Positions 52,848 through 60,723 of a stretch of DNA of 64,000 nt are shown piece after piece. The notes below the pieces were generated by a model that did no database searches, was not told where the DNA came from, and worked only from the letters and a program-made list of their open reading frames with translations. Positions within the stretch are counted from its first letter, which is position 1. Each line of letters starts with the position of its first letter. Made by a program: the position numbers and the translations under genes. This stretch comes from Spirosoma foliorum (lineage in GTDB: Bacteria > Bacteroidota > Bacteroidia > Cytophagales > Spirosomataceae): NCBI RefSeq assembly GCF_014117325.1, contig NZ_CP059732.1, positions 3,547,001 through 3,611,000 of the forward strand. The letters are read 5' to 3'.

Positions 52848-54023
52848 TTGCAACGCCTTCTTCGCTTTCTGACTCTCCCCCGTTTGCTGGGTTTTTATAT
52901 TGTGCTGTTCATTGCTGCGGCACTCCAGAATTACCTGCTGGGTTTTGGTAATTATAACAATTACCTGATGTTCGCCAAGCCGTTTCATAACCTGCTTCTG
53001 GACAAAAGTATTTACGGCTATCACCCCAATCTGTACTTCGATAACTATAAATACAGCCCAACCTTCGCCTGGCTGATGGGGCCGTTTTATTATCTGCCTA
53101 ACTTGTTGGGTATGATTCTTTGGAACGTGCTGAACACCGTGGTGCTATTGGCAGGTGTATGGTTCTACTTATCCGACGAAAAAGACCCAGCCCGTCAGCG
53201 GCAGGTGGCGCTTCTCATCATTATTCTGGAAGCTCTGATCACCGCTCAGAACCTGCAAAGTAATAACCTCATTGTGGGGTCTATTTTGCTGGGTTTGTAT
53301 TTTCTCCGCAACGAAAAGGTCTGGCAGGCGGCTTTTTTCTTTGTGCTTTGCCTGTTTATTAAATTCTACGGCGTAGCGGCTGCCGGGTTCTTTTTGTTCT
53401 ATCCAAAGAAGCCCCAGTTCATTCTGGCTATGATCGTCTGGACGGCCCTATTCGCCATTGCGCCACTCACGATGATTCCCCCCGACCATTTAGCATCTGA
53501 GTATCAGGAGTGGTTTGCCGTGATTGTTGAGAGTAAATTAGGTTTGCAGGTTTCCGTGATGGGCATTGCGCAAGCCTGGTTCGGAATGCCCAAAACCGAC
53601 GCCAATTACCGCGTTATCGAAGCCATTGGTGCTACACTTTTTCTCCTGCCGTTTCTTCGGTTTAGCCTTTGGCAGGATCGATTGTTTCAGCGACGGATGG
53701 TAGCCTACTTCCTGCTGTTCATGATCGTCTTCAACAAGATGGCCGAATCCCCAACTTATGTGATGGCTGTTACGGGCGTAGCGCTCTGGTGGGTAACACT
53801 CGATAAACCCACCCGGCTCGACCAAATTTTACTGACGCTGGTTGTAGTATTCACGTCGCTCTCGCCCACCGACATTTTTCCGGCAATCATACAGCGAGAG
53901 TTTTTCCAGCCCTACAACATCAAAGCACTACCGTGTTTATTGGTGTGGGCGCGAGTGCAGTATCAAATCTGGACACAACCGAACACGGCTACGCCTACTA
54001 CCCCTTTACAACTCGTTTCGTAA
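52848..54023 (+). CDS. GT87/DUF2029-like membrane glycosyltransferase
   Basis: A 391-aa protein with about ten hydrophobic segments. The start is a TTG at 52848, with a stop in the same frame 18 nt upstream and no ATG at the front. NYNNYLMFAKPFHNLLLDKS near the N-terminus and NLYFDNYKYSPTFAWLMGPF are typical of GT87 (polyprenol-phosphate-mannose-dependent transferases) and DUF2029, including the NxYKYSP motif. It may modify lipid-linked glycans or LPS. It converges on kdsB, overlapping it by 18 nt (54006-54023). Confidence 0.8.
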   Translation: MQRLLRFLTLPRLLGFYIVLFIAAALQNYLLGFGNYNNYLMFAKPFHNLLLDKSIYGYHPNLYFDNYKYSPTFAWLMGPFYYLPNLLGMILWNVLNTVVLLAGVWFYLSDEKDPARQRQVALLIIILEALITAQNLQSNNLIVGSILLGLYFLRNEKVWQAAFFFVLCLFIKFYGVAAAGFFLFYPKKPQFILAMIVWTALFAIAPLTMIPPDHLASEYQEWFAVIVESKLGLQVSVMGIAQAWFGMPKTDANYRVIEAIGATLFLLPFLRFSLWQDRLFQRRMVAYFLLFMIVFNKMAESPTYVMAVTGVALWWVTLDKPTRLDQILLTLVVVFTSLSPTDIFPAIIQREFFQPYNIKALPCLLVWARVQYQIWTQPNTATPTTPLQLVS

Positions 54024-54761
54024 GATTTTCTCGATATCAGCTGGACTATCAACGCTGGGGGTCTGGAAGTTCGTAGACACCATCTTGATCCGATAGCCCG
54101 CTTCCAGCCAGCGAAGTTGTTCCAGTGATTCAGCCCGTTCGAGTAACGAAGGCGGCAATTGAGTGATTTTTTCGAGCACATCTGCACGATAAGCATACAG
54201 CCCTACATGGCGATGGTAAGCATGATGCGCGTGCCACTGATCGGGTTCAATTCCCCATAGATAAGGCACTGCCGAACGACTGAAATAAAGTGCTTCGTTT
54301 TGTGAATTGACGACAATCTTGGCTTCTTTCGGATCATGCAATATAGCCGCTGAATCGACGGTCGCCATTTGGGTAGCCAATTCTACTGTGCCGTCCAGAA
54401 TAGCCGCTAACTCGTCAATTTGCGCAGGATCGATAAACGGTTCGTCGCCCTGAATATTGAGAATGTAATCTGATGAATCTCCTGCAATGAATCCATCAGC
54501 AATGAGTCGGGCGTAGGCTTCCCAGCAACGGTCTGTACCGCTTGGGTGGTCGGTGCGTGTCATTACTGCTTCCTCTCCTAACTGCCGAACTGCCTCCGCA
54601 ATGCGTTCATCGTCAGTTGCAACGACTACTTTATCTAATGACTTGGCCTGTTTACACTGTTCCAGCACGCGCTGAATCATGGATTTACCGCCAATATCGG
54701 CTAGTGGCTTTCCCGGAAAACGTGTTGATCCGTAGCGGGCAGGAATAATACCGATTATCAT
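54006..54761 (-). CDS. kdsB: 3-deoxy-manno-octulosonate cytidylyltransferase
   Basis: A 251-aa enzyme: IIGIIPARYGSTRFPGKPL, VVVATDDERIAEAV and NIQGDEPFIDP are the KdsB family motifs (nucleotide binding and metal sites). It activates Kdo with CTP to give CMP-Kdo. In Shewanella oneidensis the orthologue acts on Kdo8N instead; given kdnA/kdnB here the same may hold, which I infer and cannot show. It converges with the GT87-like gene (18-nt overlap) and is followed upstream by a 38-bp palindrome. Confidence 0.93.
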   Translation of the reverse strand: MIIGIIPARYGSTRFPGKPLADIGGKSMIQRVLEQCKQAKSLDKVVVATDDERIAEAVRQLGEEAVMTRTDHPSGTDRCWEAYARLIADGFIAGDSSDYILNIQGDEPFIDPAQIDELAAILDGTVELATQMATVDSAAILHDPKEAKIVVNSQNEALYFSRSAVPYLWGIEPDQWHAHHAYHRHVGLYAYRADVLEKITQLPPSLLERAESLEQLRWLEAGYRIKMVSTNFQTPSVDSPADIEKILRNEL

Positions 54762-54776
54762 AGTTTTAAAAGGTTA

Positions 54777-54870
54777 TGACACAGAGCTACACGGAGGAGG
54801 CACGGAGATACACAAAGAAAAAATAAAAACTCTGTGTATCTCCGTGCCTCCTCCGTGTAGCTCTGTGTCA
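54777..54870. repeat. Perfect 38-bp inverted repeat of CACAGAG/CACGGAG words
   Basis: Bases 54777-54814 are exactly complementary to 54833-54870 with an 18-nt A-rich loop. The arms consist of near-repeats ACACAGAG, ACACGGAG, GCACGGAG. It fills the space between the kdsB start and the kdsC-like stop, both on the minus strand. Confidence 0.95.
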
Positions 54871-54874
54871 AAAA

Positions 54875-55576
54875 TCATTTGATTTCTGGCCCATTTGGTC
54901 CAACTATCCAATAACTCGGCTCAACAGCCTGACGCTGCTGGTAGTATTGATCGTACGCAGGAAAATAGCGAAGCCGCTCATTCATGACGTTATCGAACTG
55001 CCCAAGCAGTCCCAGTAAGAGTTCACAGCCTTCACGAACGGCAAACTGGCCGCTTTGACTACCTGTTACATAATCGGCAAGACCGTTTTGAAGAACGTAC
55101 TGCATGAACAGCGGGTTGGCATTCCGACGAATCATAATCCGCACACCCGCGACTTCAGACACGGATAAATCCAGAGCGTCATCGAAGAAGAAAGCAACTT
55201 CGTGGGGTTGCAGATTGTGTTGCTTCAACAAATGGTGGAGTACGTCGATCTTATGTTTCGCCTGAGAATAGCTGGCATGAAAGTGCTCCCGGCGAACTAA
55301 CGTTTCGGACAGCGTATTAATCACCCCTGTAATAATCGCAGCCACTGGCAACTGGCCACCATGATGCAACCAAAGCCCAAAACGAAGCAGATTCGTACCC
55401 ATCGAGTCCACTTCACTAAACGAACTGCTGCCTGCTTCGGTCTTGATGCCGTCGTTAAAAACACCATCCCAATCAAACACGATAGCCCGGACAGCTTTCA
55501 GTTTTTCAGTAAGCGCATCAACAGGCGTTACAAATTGCCCACCGAGGGCAGTGAACGTTTTTTCTATGTCAGCCAT
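54875..55576 (-). CDS. KdsC-like Kdo-8-phosphate phosphatase (HAD)
   Basis: A 233-aa HAD-family protein of the C0 subclass: FDWDGVFNDG (motif I, with the nucleophile Asp), IITG (motif II), and FFFDDALDLSVSEVAGVRI (motif III/IV). KdsC of E. coli is about 188 aa; this has an extra C-terminal 40 residues ending in YWIVGPNGPEIK. Its place between kdsA and kdsB makes Kdo-8-phosphate the likely substrate. The gap upstream to kdsA holds a 21-bp palindrome. I leave the symbol blank because of the extension. Confidence 0.8.
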   Translation of the reverse strand: MADIEKTFTALGGQFVTPVDALTEKLKAVRAIVFDWDGVFNDGIKTEAGSSSFSEVDSMGTNLLRFGLWLHHGGQLPVAAIITGVINTLSETLVRREHFHASYSQAKHKIDVLHHLLKQHNLQPHEVAFFFDDALDLSVSEVAGVRIMIRRNANPLFMQYVLQNGLADYVTGSQSGQFAVREGCELLLGLLGQFDNVMNERLRYFPAYDQYYQQRQAVEPSYWIVGPNGPEIK

Positions 55577-55578
55577 AA

Positions 55579-55643
55579 GGATGTATGATGTATGATGTAT
55601 GATATATGGCTTTTGTGCCAGCTACATCATACATCATACATCC
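55579..55643. repeat. Inverted repeat of tandem ATGATGTATG words
   Basis: GGATGTATGATGTATGATGT (from 55579, 21 bp to 55599) is exactly complementary to 55623-55643. The arms are two-fold tandem copies of a 10-bp word, and further copies lie outside both arms (GATATATGG, TATATCATACATT). It fills the kdsC-kdsA gap and starts 3 nt from the kdsC-like start codon. Confidence 0.92.
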
Positions 55644-55660
55644 TATATCATACATTCTAA

Positions 55661-56512
55661 TTAAGCCAGTTCTGGCAATGTATTCCGGTATTTAACCTCT
55701 ACGGCGTGTAACTCGATCAGGGGTTTCAGGAATTCTTCCAGATAGCGGATATCCAGTTGACTGGCTGCATCGCAAAGCGCTTCGGAGGGGCAGGTATGCG
55801 TTTCCACAAATAGTCCATCAACACCAGCAGCTACACCCGCACGAGCTAATACAGGCAGGTATTCACGAGCACCACCTTTCGCATCGGCCGATGGAATACC
55901 GTATTTCCGAATGGCATGCGTTACGTCGAATACAACGGGGTAATTGGTACGAGCCATGTGATAGAAAGCCCGAGGATCAACCACTAAGTCATTGTAACCG
56001 AAGGTGAAACCACGTTCGGTCAGGATGATCTGGTCGTTGCCCGAATCTTCAATCTTTTTGACCGGGTGTTTCATGTTTTCTGGTGCCAGAAACTGCCCGT
56101 GCTTCACGTTAACAACTTTGCCCGTTTTAGCCGCAGCGACCACCAGCATCGTCTGCATACACAAATAAGCAGGAATTTGCAGAACGTCCACAACATCGGC
56201 AACGGGTGCACACTGATCTGGATAGTGAACATCCGTCAGCAATGGGAAGCCAAACTGTTCTTTCACTTTGGCCAGAATCTTCATGCCTTTGTCGATGCCG
56301 GGACCATTGTAGTAGTTCAGGCTGGACCGATTGTCCTTCTGGAACGATGATTTATAGATGATCTTGATACCAACGCGCTCCTGGATTTCGCGGAGTTGCT
56401 CGGCAACCGTCATCATAATTTTTTCATCTTCAATAACGCAGGGACCGCTAATGAGGAACAACTCATCCGACCCACATTCGATGTCGCCAACGCGAACGAT
56501 TTTCTGAGACAT
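55661..56512 (-). CDS. kdsA: 3-deoxy-8-phosphooctulonate synthase
   Basis: A 283-aa Kdo-8-phosphate synthase: ISGPCVIEDEKIMM near 24, YKSSFQKDNRSSLNYYNGPG near 53-72, and GLFVETHTCPSEALCDAASQ near 236. It condenses phosphoenolpyruvate with arabinose-5-phosphate. The absence of the metal Cys in some members cannot be decided here. It lies 12 nt downstream of lspA's stop and upstream of the kdsC-like gene. Confidence 0.93.
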   Translation of the reverse strand: MSQKIVRVGDIECGSDELFLISGPCVIEDEKIMMTVAEQLREIQERVGIKIIYKSSFQKDNRSSLNYYNGPGIDKGMKILAKVKEQFGFPLLTDVHYPDQCAPVADVVDVLQIPAYLCMQTMLVVAAAKTGKVVNVKHGQFLAPENMKHPVKKIEDSGNDQIILTERGFTFGYNDLVVDPRAFYHMARTNYPVVFDVTHAIRKYGIPSADAKGGAREYLPVLARAGVAAGVDGLFVETHTCPSEALCDAASQLDIRYLEEFLKPLIELHAVEVKYRNTLPELA

Positions 56513-56524
56513 TACTTTGTCGTT

Positions 56525-57028
56525 TTAAACTAATTGGCCGTCATCCTTCTGATTGTTCAGGAAGGAATTTAGCAGAATAAATCCGGCGCCCACCATGACC
56601 GATACATCAGCCATGTTGAAGATGCCCGTTTGAAAAATACCGAAACTGATATGTAAAAAGTCGGTCACCGACCCATACGCCATTCGGTCGATGAGATTCC
56701 CGATGCCACCGCCAATGATAAAACAAGCGCCTGCCACAAACAGCCGGGGCGTATTAAATCTGAATAGCAGGTAACCAAAGCCTAGAGCAATCGCCAGTAA
56801 GGGAAGAATTTGCAGTAACAAACTCTTTAGAATCGGAGGTAACGACTCACCTAAACTCAGGAAAGCCCCCGCATTTTCCACCTTCGTGAGTGTTAGATGG
56901 CTATCCAACAGCGGAATGCTTTCGCCATAGTTAACCTTCGTTCTCACTATATTTTTTGACACCTGATCGCACCCAATATTTACCGATACGGTCAATACAA
57001 TGAGCAGGACTCTAAGTATGTTTTTCAT
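56525..57028 (-). CDS. lspA: Lipoprotein signal peptidase
   Basis: A 167-aa four-TM protein with the catalytic aspartates in IGGGIGNLIDRMAYGSVTDF and FNMADVSVMVGA near 113 and 137. It cleaves prolipoprotein signals; the many lipoproteins in this lineage are its substrates. It is separated by only 12 nt from kdsA and by a 24-bp palindrome from kdnB, so it probably shares a transcript with the Kdo genes. Confidence 0.92.
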   Translation of the reverse strand: MKNILRVLLIVLTVSVNIGCDQVSKNIVRTKVNYGESIPLLDSHLTLTKVENAGAFLSLGESLPPILKSLLLQILPLLAIALGFGYLLFRFNTPRLFVAGACFIIGGGIGNLIDRMAYGSVTDFLHISFGIFQTGIFNMADVSVMVGAGFILLNSFLNNQKDDGQLV

Positions 57029-57047
57029 GCTTCAGTTATCAAAAGAG

Positions 57048-57121
57048 AATGGATAATGTAAAATGAATAATGGATAATGAGTTAGTATGTGTCAGTTATT
57101 ATTCATTTTACATTATCCATT
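57048..57121. repeat. Perfect 24-bp inverted repeat of AATGGATAAT words
   Basis: Bases 57048-57071 (starting AATGGATAATGTAAAATG) are exactly complementary to 57098-57121. ATGGATAATG recurs just after the left arm. It fills the gap between the lspA start and the kdnB stop (57132). Similar words form the palindrome at 1-75. Confidence 0.92.
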
Positions 57122-57131
57122 TACCTATTAC

Positions 57132-58235
57132 CTACAGTCTTCGGAACAAATCTTTCAGCAGGTCAATCGTAATAACTTCCTGCCAATTGTCGCCAATAGC
57201 GTGCAACCACATGTGCGGCAGGTTGTACGATACGTGCGCCATTTGCGTAATGGTGTCATCGCTCCAATCTTTCGATAAACCCTGTGGCAAATCAATCTGG
57301 TGATAGTCGACCATCTCCTTGAACTCGGCTACTCCTTGCGGATAATAGTCTTCGAGGTGATTCATGATCAGGCAATTGGCATAACAATGGCGAGTTCCCA
57401 GAATTTTCGACAGACCATAGCTGAGCGCGTGACAAACACCAACTTCAGAATACGTCAGGCTAAGACCACCCATTAACGAGGCCACCATCAGTTTGTCGTC
57501 GTTTTCGGGTGTCTGCCCTGAATTTTCGCCCAGATACACTTCCCGGCAAAGTTTCATAGCTTGCTCGGCATACGCATGCGAATAAGCATTATTCATCCGC
57601 CCATTCTCCGATTCGATGCAGTGAATGTAGGTGTCCATACCGGTATAAAACCACCAGTTACGAGGTACGCTGGCAATCAGATCAGGATCGAGAACGACTT
57701 GGTTGAAAACCGTCCATTCGCACTTCAAACCCAGTTTTTTAACGGGGCCGGTCAGCACAGCCGTCATCGAAACCTCAGCACCGGTTCCTGAAATGGTCGG
57801 TACACCTACGTGGTAAATACCGGGCTTTTTGATCAGATTCAGACCCTGGTAAAGCGTCGATGAACCTTCATTGGTCAGCATGAGTGACAACGCCTTGGCA
57901 ATGTCCATGATGCTTCCGCCACCAATACCAACAACACCCGATGGCAGGCCTTTTTTAGCCAGAATCTCATCGCGTAGTTGGTCGATCTGATCGGTGGTTG
58001 GCTCGTGCTCCTCAACACTGATGTAGTAAGTCAAATCCTCGGCATGAGCCGGAACCTGACCTTCTAGGGTTTTGCCTTTGAAATAATTATCGACCAGGAA
58101 GACGAAATAGCCTTCGTTATCGGCACGGCGTGGAGCCAGAATTTCGTCGAGTTGTGAAAAACTACCCCGACCGAAAACTGTTTTCTCGATGCCTTTAAAA
58201 TTTTTATGCGTGGTTTGTGTTGGTGCTGCTACCAT
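57132..58235 (-). CDS. kdnB: Kdo 8-oxidase KdnB (iron-containing alcohol dehydrogenase)
   Basis: A 367-aa group III alcohol dehydrogenase started at MVAAPTQTTHKNFKGIEKTV; an ATG at 58334 would run through a palindrome. NAD-binding GGGS is at 105-108, and the four metal ligands are Asp201 and His205 (MDTYIHC), His269 (GVCHALSYGLS) and His283 (TRHCYANC). Overall it matches KdnB of Shewanella oneidensis over the whole length, including FGRGSFSQLD near the start, GVPTISGTGAEVS and FYTGMDTYIHC. KdnB oxidises C8 of Kdo to an aldehyde in Kdo8N synthesis. With kdnA upstream this call is strong. Confidence 0.87.
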   Translation of the reverse strand: MVAAPTQTTHKNFKGIEKTVFGRGSFSQLDEILAPRRADNEGYFVFLVDNYFKGKTLEGQVPAHAEDLTYYISVEEHEPTTDQIDQLRDEILAKKGLPSGVVGIGGGSIMDIAKALSLMLTNEGSSTLYQGLNLIKKPGIYHVGVPTISGTGAEVSMTAVLTGPVKKLGLKCEWTVFNQVVLDPDLIASVPRNWWFYTGMDTYIHCIESENGRMNNAYSHAYAEQAMKLCREVYLGENSGQTPENDDKLMVASLMGGLSLTYSEVGVCHALSYGLSKILGTRHCYANCLIMNHLEDYYPQGVAEFKEMVDYHQIDLPQGLSKDWSDDTITQMAHVSYNLPHMWLHAIGDNWQEVITIDLLKDLFRRL

Positions 58236-58325
58236 TCTATTGTTAAGCCATACTGGCTGAAAAATTGGTCTTTTGTCGCAATGGTTAACTTTTCGGATAA
58301 AGCAGCTGTTTAGTCGAACAGTTGC

Positions 58326-58406
58326 TTTTGTCATTCCGACGAAGGAGGAATCTTAGATTCTCCTAATGGGCAACTTTAAGGTTCCTCATTCGTCGGAATG
58401 ACAAAA
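58326..58406. repeat. 29-bp inverted repeat (two mismatches) with CATTCCGACGAA word
   Basis: Bases 58326-58354 match the complement of 58378-58406 with two mismatches. The word TCATTCCGACGAAGGAGGAA resembles repeats I remember from other Bacteroidota intergenic regions. It lies 91 nt upstream of the kdnB start, between kdnB and the small DUF2281 gene. Confidence 0.88.
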
Positions 58407-58458
58407 AAAATAACTGAAAGTAGTTGGCTTAAGCAACTTTAACTCTTGTCAAATAATC

Positions 58459-58647
58459 TCAATCTATTAACATAGAGTCAAAATCATCTGACAGCCGTAC
58501 TTTCCCTTTTGCATAGCCAAACTCCCGTTCTGTAAGCTTTGTCTCTCGATGGGTTTTCGTCCGTAAAAACGCAACAAAATCCTCAACCTCCTGACGTAAT
58601 TCGGGTGGTAATGCAGTTATTTCGGTTAGTAAGGCTGTCGTTGACAT
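58459..58647 (-). CDS. DUF2281 domain protein, orphan antitoxin-like
   Basis: A 62-aa protein, STTALLTEITALPPELRQEV followed by EDFVAFLRTKT, the DUF2281 pattern (VapB-like N-terminal helix pair), and the tail YAKGKVRLSDDFDSMLID, where AKG...SDDFD resembles the toxin-neutralising end of VapB antitoxins. No PIN-domain toxin follows: only 123 bp to the kdnB-side palindrome, with no frame. It is thus an orphan, inserted between kdnA and kdnB on the same strand. Confidence 0.7.
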   Translation of the reverse strand: MSTTALLTEITALPPELRQEVEDFVAFLRTKTHRETKLTEREFGYAKGKVRLSDDFDSMLID

Positions 58648-58665
58648 ACGTTTATCGTAGGAAAA

Positions 58666-59871
58666 TTATGCTTCTACCAGTGTTGCTTTCCGAACGGCGG
58701 CTTCAATGTTTTTCGCTAAGGTAGCTACTTCTTCTGCCGTCCAGGTTGCCCGGATACCAAACGAAATCAATCGGCCAATAGTCGCTTGAGCGTTTGGAAT
58801 ATCGAGGTTTTTATAATCCTGCGGAGCGCCAAATTTCTCAATGGCTAAAGGCGCAGCGGTCTTCATTTCTTTAATATGATTCCACTGGTTAATGAAGTGG
58901 TACATGTTGGTATACCAGTAGTTGAAACCACCTACACCAGCCGCATTCAACTCAGCAACAGTACGCTGTGCAGAATCAGTATCGGTCATCAACAGGTTCA
59001 GGAAGGTAGCCGAGTCGCCATCTGCGTCTGGAATCGTTGCGAACGACACGCCCGGAACTGTGCCCAACGCTTCCATCAATTGCTTTTTGTGCGCGTTATT
59101 GCTCTTAATAATTTCAGGAACCCGGCGAGTTTGCACCAGACCAACAGCCGCATGAAGCTCGCTGATACGGTAGTTAAAGCCTAAAATTGGATGTTGCTCC
59201 ATCCCCCGGTTCGTGCCAACGTGGTCGTGACCGTGGTCAGAATAGGAATCGGCATGTTTGTAGGCCGTTTCGTCGTTCGTAACCATGATACCGCCTTCAC
59301 CTGCTGTGGCAATCTTGAAAAAGTCGAACGAGTAAGCACCTGTTTTACCCCAAAGACCCGTTGAAACACCTTTGTAGCTCGCGCCCATTGCCTGACCAGC
59401 ATCTTCAACCAACACCAAATTGTGCTCGTTCACGATGGCCATGATGTCATCCATATTGGCCATTTGACCACACATATGTACTAAGCAAATGGCTTTCGTT
59501 TTTGGTGTAACGGCTTTCCGAATTCCCTCGGCGCTTAAGCAAAGTGTTTCGTCAATATCGGCGAAAACGGGTAAAGCACCAGCCATCAATACGGCTTCGA
59601 CCGTAGCGATATAGGTAAATGGCGGTACGATAACCTCGTCGCCAGCACCGATTCCGGCAGCAGCTAATGCACACAAAACCGCCGTCGATCCACTCGATAC
59701 GGCATGGGCGTAGTTGGCACCCACTACTTTAGCAACTTCAGCCTCGAACTCACGGGCCTTGTAAATAGTATTGCGTTGCGCTTCGTGATTATACCGAAAC
59801 AGGATACCGGTCTCAAGCACATCGTTGATTTCCTTGCGCTCGGCCGCTCCAAAAAATTCCATTCCTGGCAT
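58666..59871 (-). CDS. kdnA: 8-amino-3,8-dideoxy-Kdo transaminase KdnA (DegT/DnrJ family)
   Basis: A 401-aa PLP aminotransferase started at MPGMEFFGAAERKEIND, which matches the KdnA N-terminus; an ATG at 59904 adds 11 residues. The internal aldimine lysine is Lys186 in SFDFFKIATAGEGG; GDEVIVPPFTYIATVEAVLM and LVEDAGQAMGASYKG complete the DegT/DnrJ/EryC1 pattern. It matches KdnA of Shewanella oneidensis through HMCGQMANMD, SDHGHDHVG and GFNYRISELHAAVGL. KdnA adds an amino group from glutamate at C8 of the KdnB product. It heads the kdn-kds run. Confidence 0.87.
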   Translation of the reverse strand: MPGMEFFGAAERKEINDVLETGILFRYNHEAQRNTIYKAREFEAEVAKVVGANYAHAVSSGSTAVLCALAAAGIGAGDEVIVPPFTYIATVEAVLMAGALPVFADIDETLCLSAEGIRKAVTPKTKAICLVHMCGQMANMDDIMAIVNEHNLVLVEDAGQAMGASYKGVSTGLWGKTGAYSFDFFKIATAGEGGIMVTNDETAYKHADSYSDHGHDHVGTNRGMEQHPILGFNYRISELHAAVGLVQTRRVPEIIKSNNAHKKQLMEALGTVPGVSFATIPDADGDSATFLNLLMTDTDSAQRTVAELNAAGVGGFNYWYTNMYHFINQWNHIKEMKTAAPLAIEKFGAPQDYKNLDIPNAQATIGRLISFGIRATWTAEEVATLAKNIEAAVRKATLVEA

Positions 59872-60122
59872 GACGTAGACTAGTTTAGTTAGTTGCTTCA
59901 GCAATCAGATAATCAGAAGCGACTTTTTTTCTGCAAAAGTACGGCTTTTTAAACCGAGAACGAATACTTCGTTTTAGACGGGTGTAAGACAAGTTCTTTT
60001 TCAATCTGGCCTAATCATTTTCCGACAGGATTAACAGGATTCATGCGTGTAAAATCTTGTTTTATCCTGTTAATCCTGTCAAAATACAAGCTTGTCACAC
60101 TTCGTTTTGGACCGGTACGCGA
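59872..60122. other. Upstream region of kdnA with a palindrome
   Basis: A 251-bp gap between the kdnA start and the guanine deaminase stop. It carries the 17-bp palindrome listed separately and a T-rich stretch after the kdnA start; no gene or RNA was found. Confidence 0.4.
60024..60080. repeat. Perfect 17-bp inverted repeat of ACAGGATTAACAGGAT
   Basis: GACAGGATTAACAGGAT (60024-60040) is exactly complementary to 60064-60080. The same word (ACAGGATTTACAGGAT) flanks the nested palindrome at 13360-13375, 46 kb away. Confidence 0.9.
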
Positions 60123-60602
60123 TCAATACAGAATTCGTTTCTCCATAGCAATCCACTCCTGAAAAACTGCCCCAGCTTCTTCATGCAAAAGTTGATGCAT
60201 GGGAATATGGCGCTCCTCGCGGGGTTTATCTAATTCTTCATAAATAAACTGATCGTCGAAACCGGCACCTGCGGCATCAGAATGAAAGGCGCCATACACG
60301 ATTCGGCTGGGACGCGCCCAATAGATAGCTCCCAAACACATAGGGCAGGGTTCGCAGGACGCATATAAGGTACAATCATCGAGCTGAAATGTGCCCAGAT
60401 TTCGGCATGCATCTCGAATGGCGACTACCTCAGCATGGGCTGTTGGGTCATTTGTCGACGTTACCTGATTACACCCACGCCCAACAATTTCACCATTCCG
60501 AACCACAATAGAACCGAAAGGCCCGCCTTGTCCAGTTGTCATACCATCGCGAGCCAGTTGGATAGCTTCACGCAAAAAATGCTCGTCTTGATTAGTCATC
60601 AT
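60123..60602 (-). CDS. guaD: Guanine deaminase-like nucleoside deaminase
   Basis: A 159-aa cytidine-deaminase-fold enzyme. Zinc ligands are in PTAHAEVVAIR and CEPCPMCLGAIYWARP. It follows the Bacillus GuaD pattern including GGPFGSIVVRNG, FDDQFIYEELDKPREERHIP and the C-terminal AVFQEW, which distinguishes it from tRNA adenosine deaminase TadA. It deaminates guanine to xanthine. The ATG at 60602 or 60599 fits; a TTG four codons earlier is also possible. Confidence 0.83.
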   Translation of the reverse strand: MMTNQDEHFLREAIQLARDGMTTGQGGPFGSIVVRNGEIVGRGCNQVTSTNDPTAHAEVVAIRDACRNLGTFQLDDCTLYASCEPCPMCLGAIYWARPSRIVYGAFHSDAAGAGFDDQFIYEELDKPREERHIPMHQLLHEEAGAVFQEWIAMEKRILY

Positions 60603-60619
60603 TACTTTTGTCAAGGGTT

Positions 60620-60718
60620 GTCAGGATTAGTCAGGTGGTTGTCAGAAAGGGTCAAGTATTGCTTGCTTTTGGTAACAATTACCTGACTATACTTGACAAC
60701 CACCTGACCAATCCTGAC
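60620..60718. repeat. 25-bp inverted repeat of GTCAGG/TTGTCA words
   Basis: Bases 60620-60644 match the complement of 60694-60718 with one mismatch. The arms use the words GTCAGG, TTGTCA and GTCAAG, the same set as the element at 27294-27375. It fills the gap between guaD and the nucleotidyltransferase gene. Confidence 0.9.
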
Positions 60719-60723
60719 TATTT

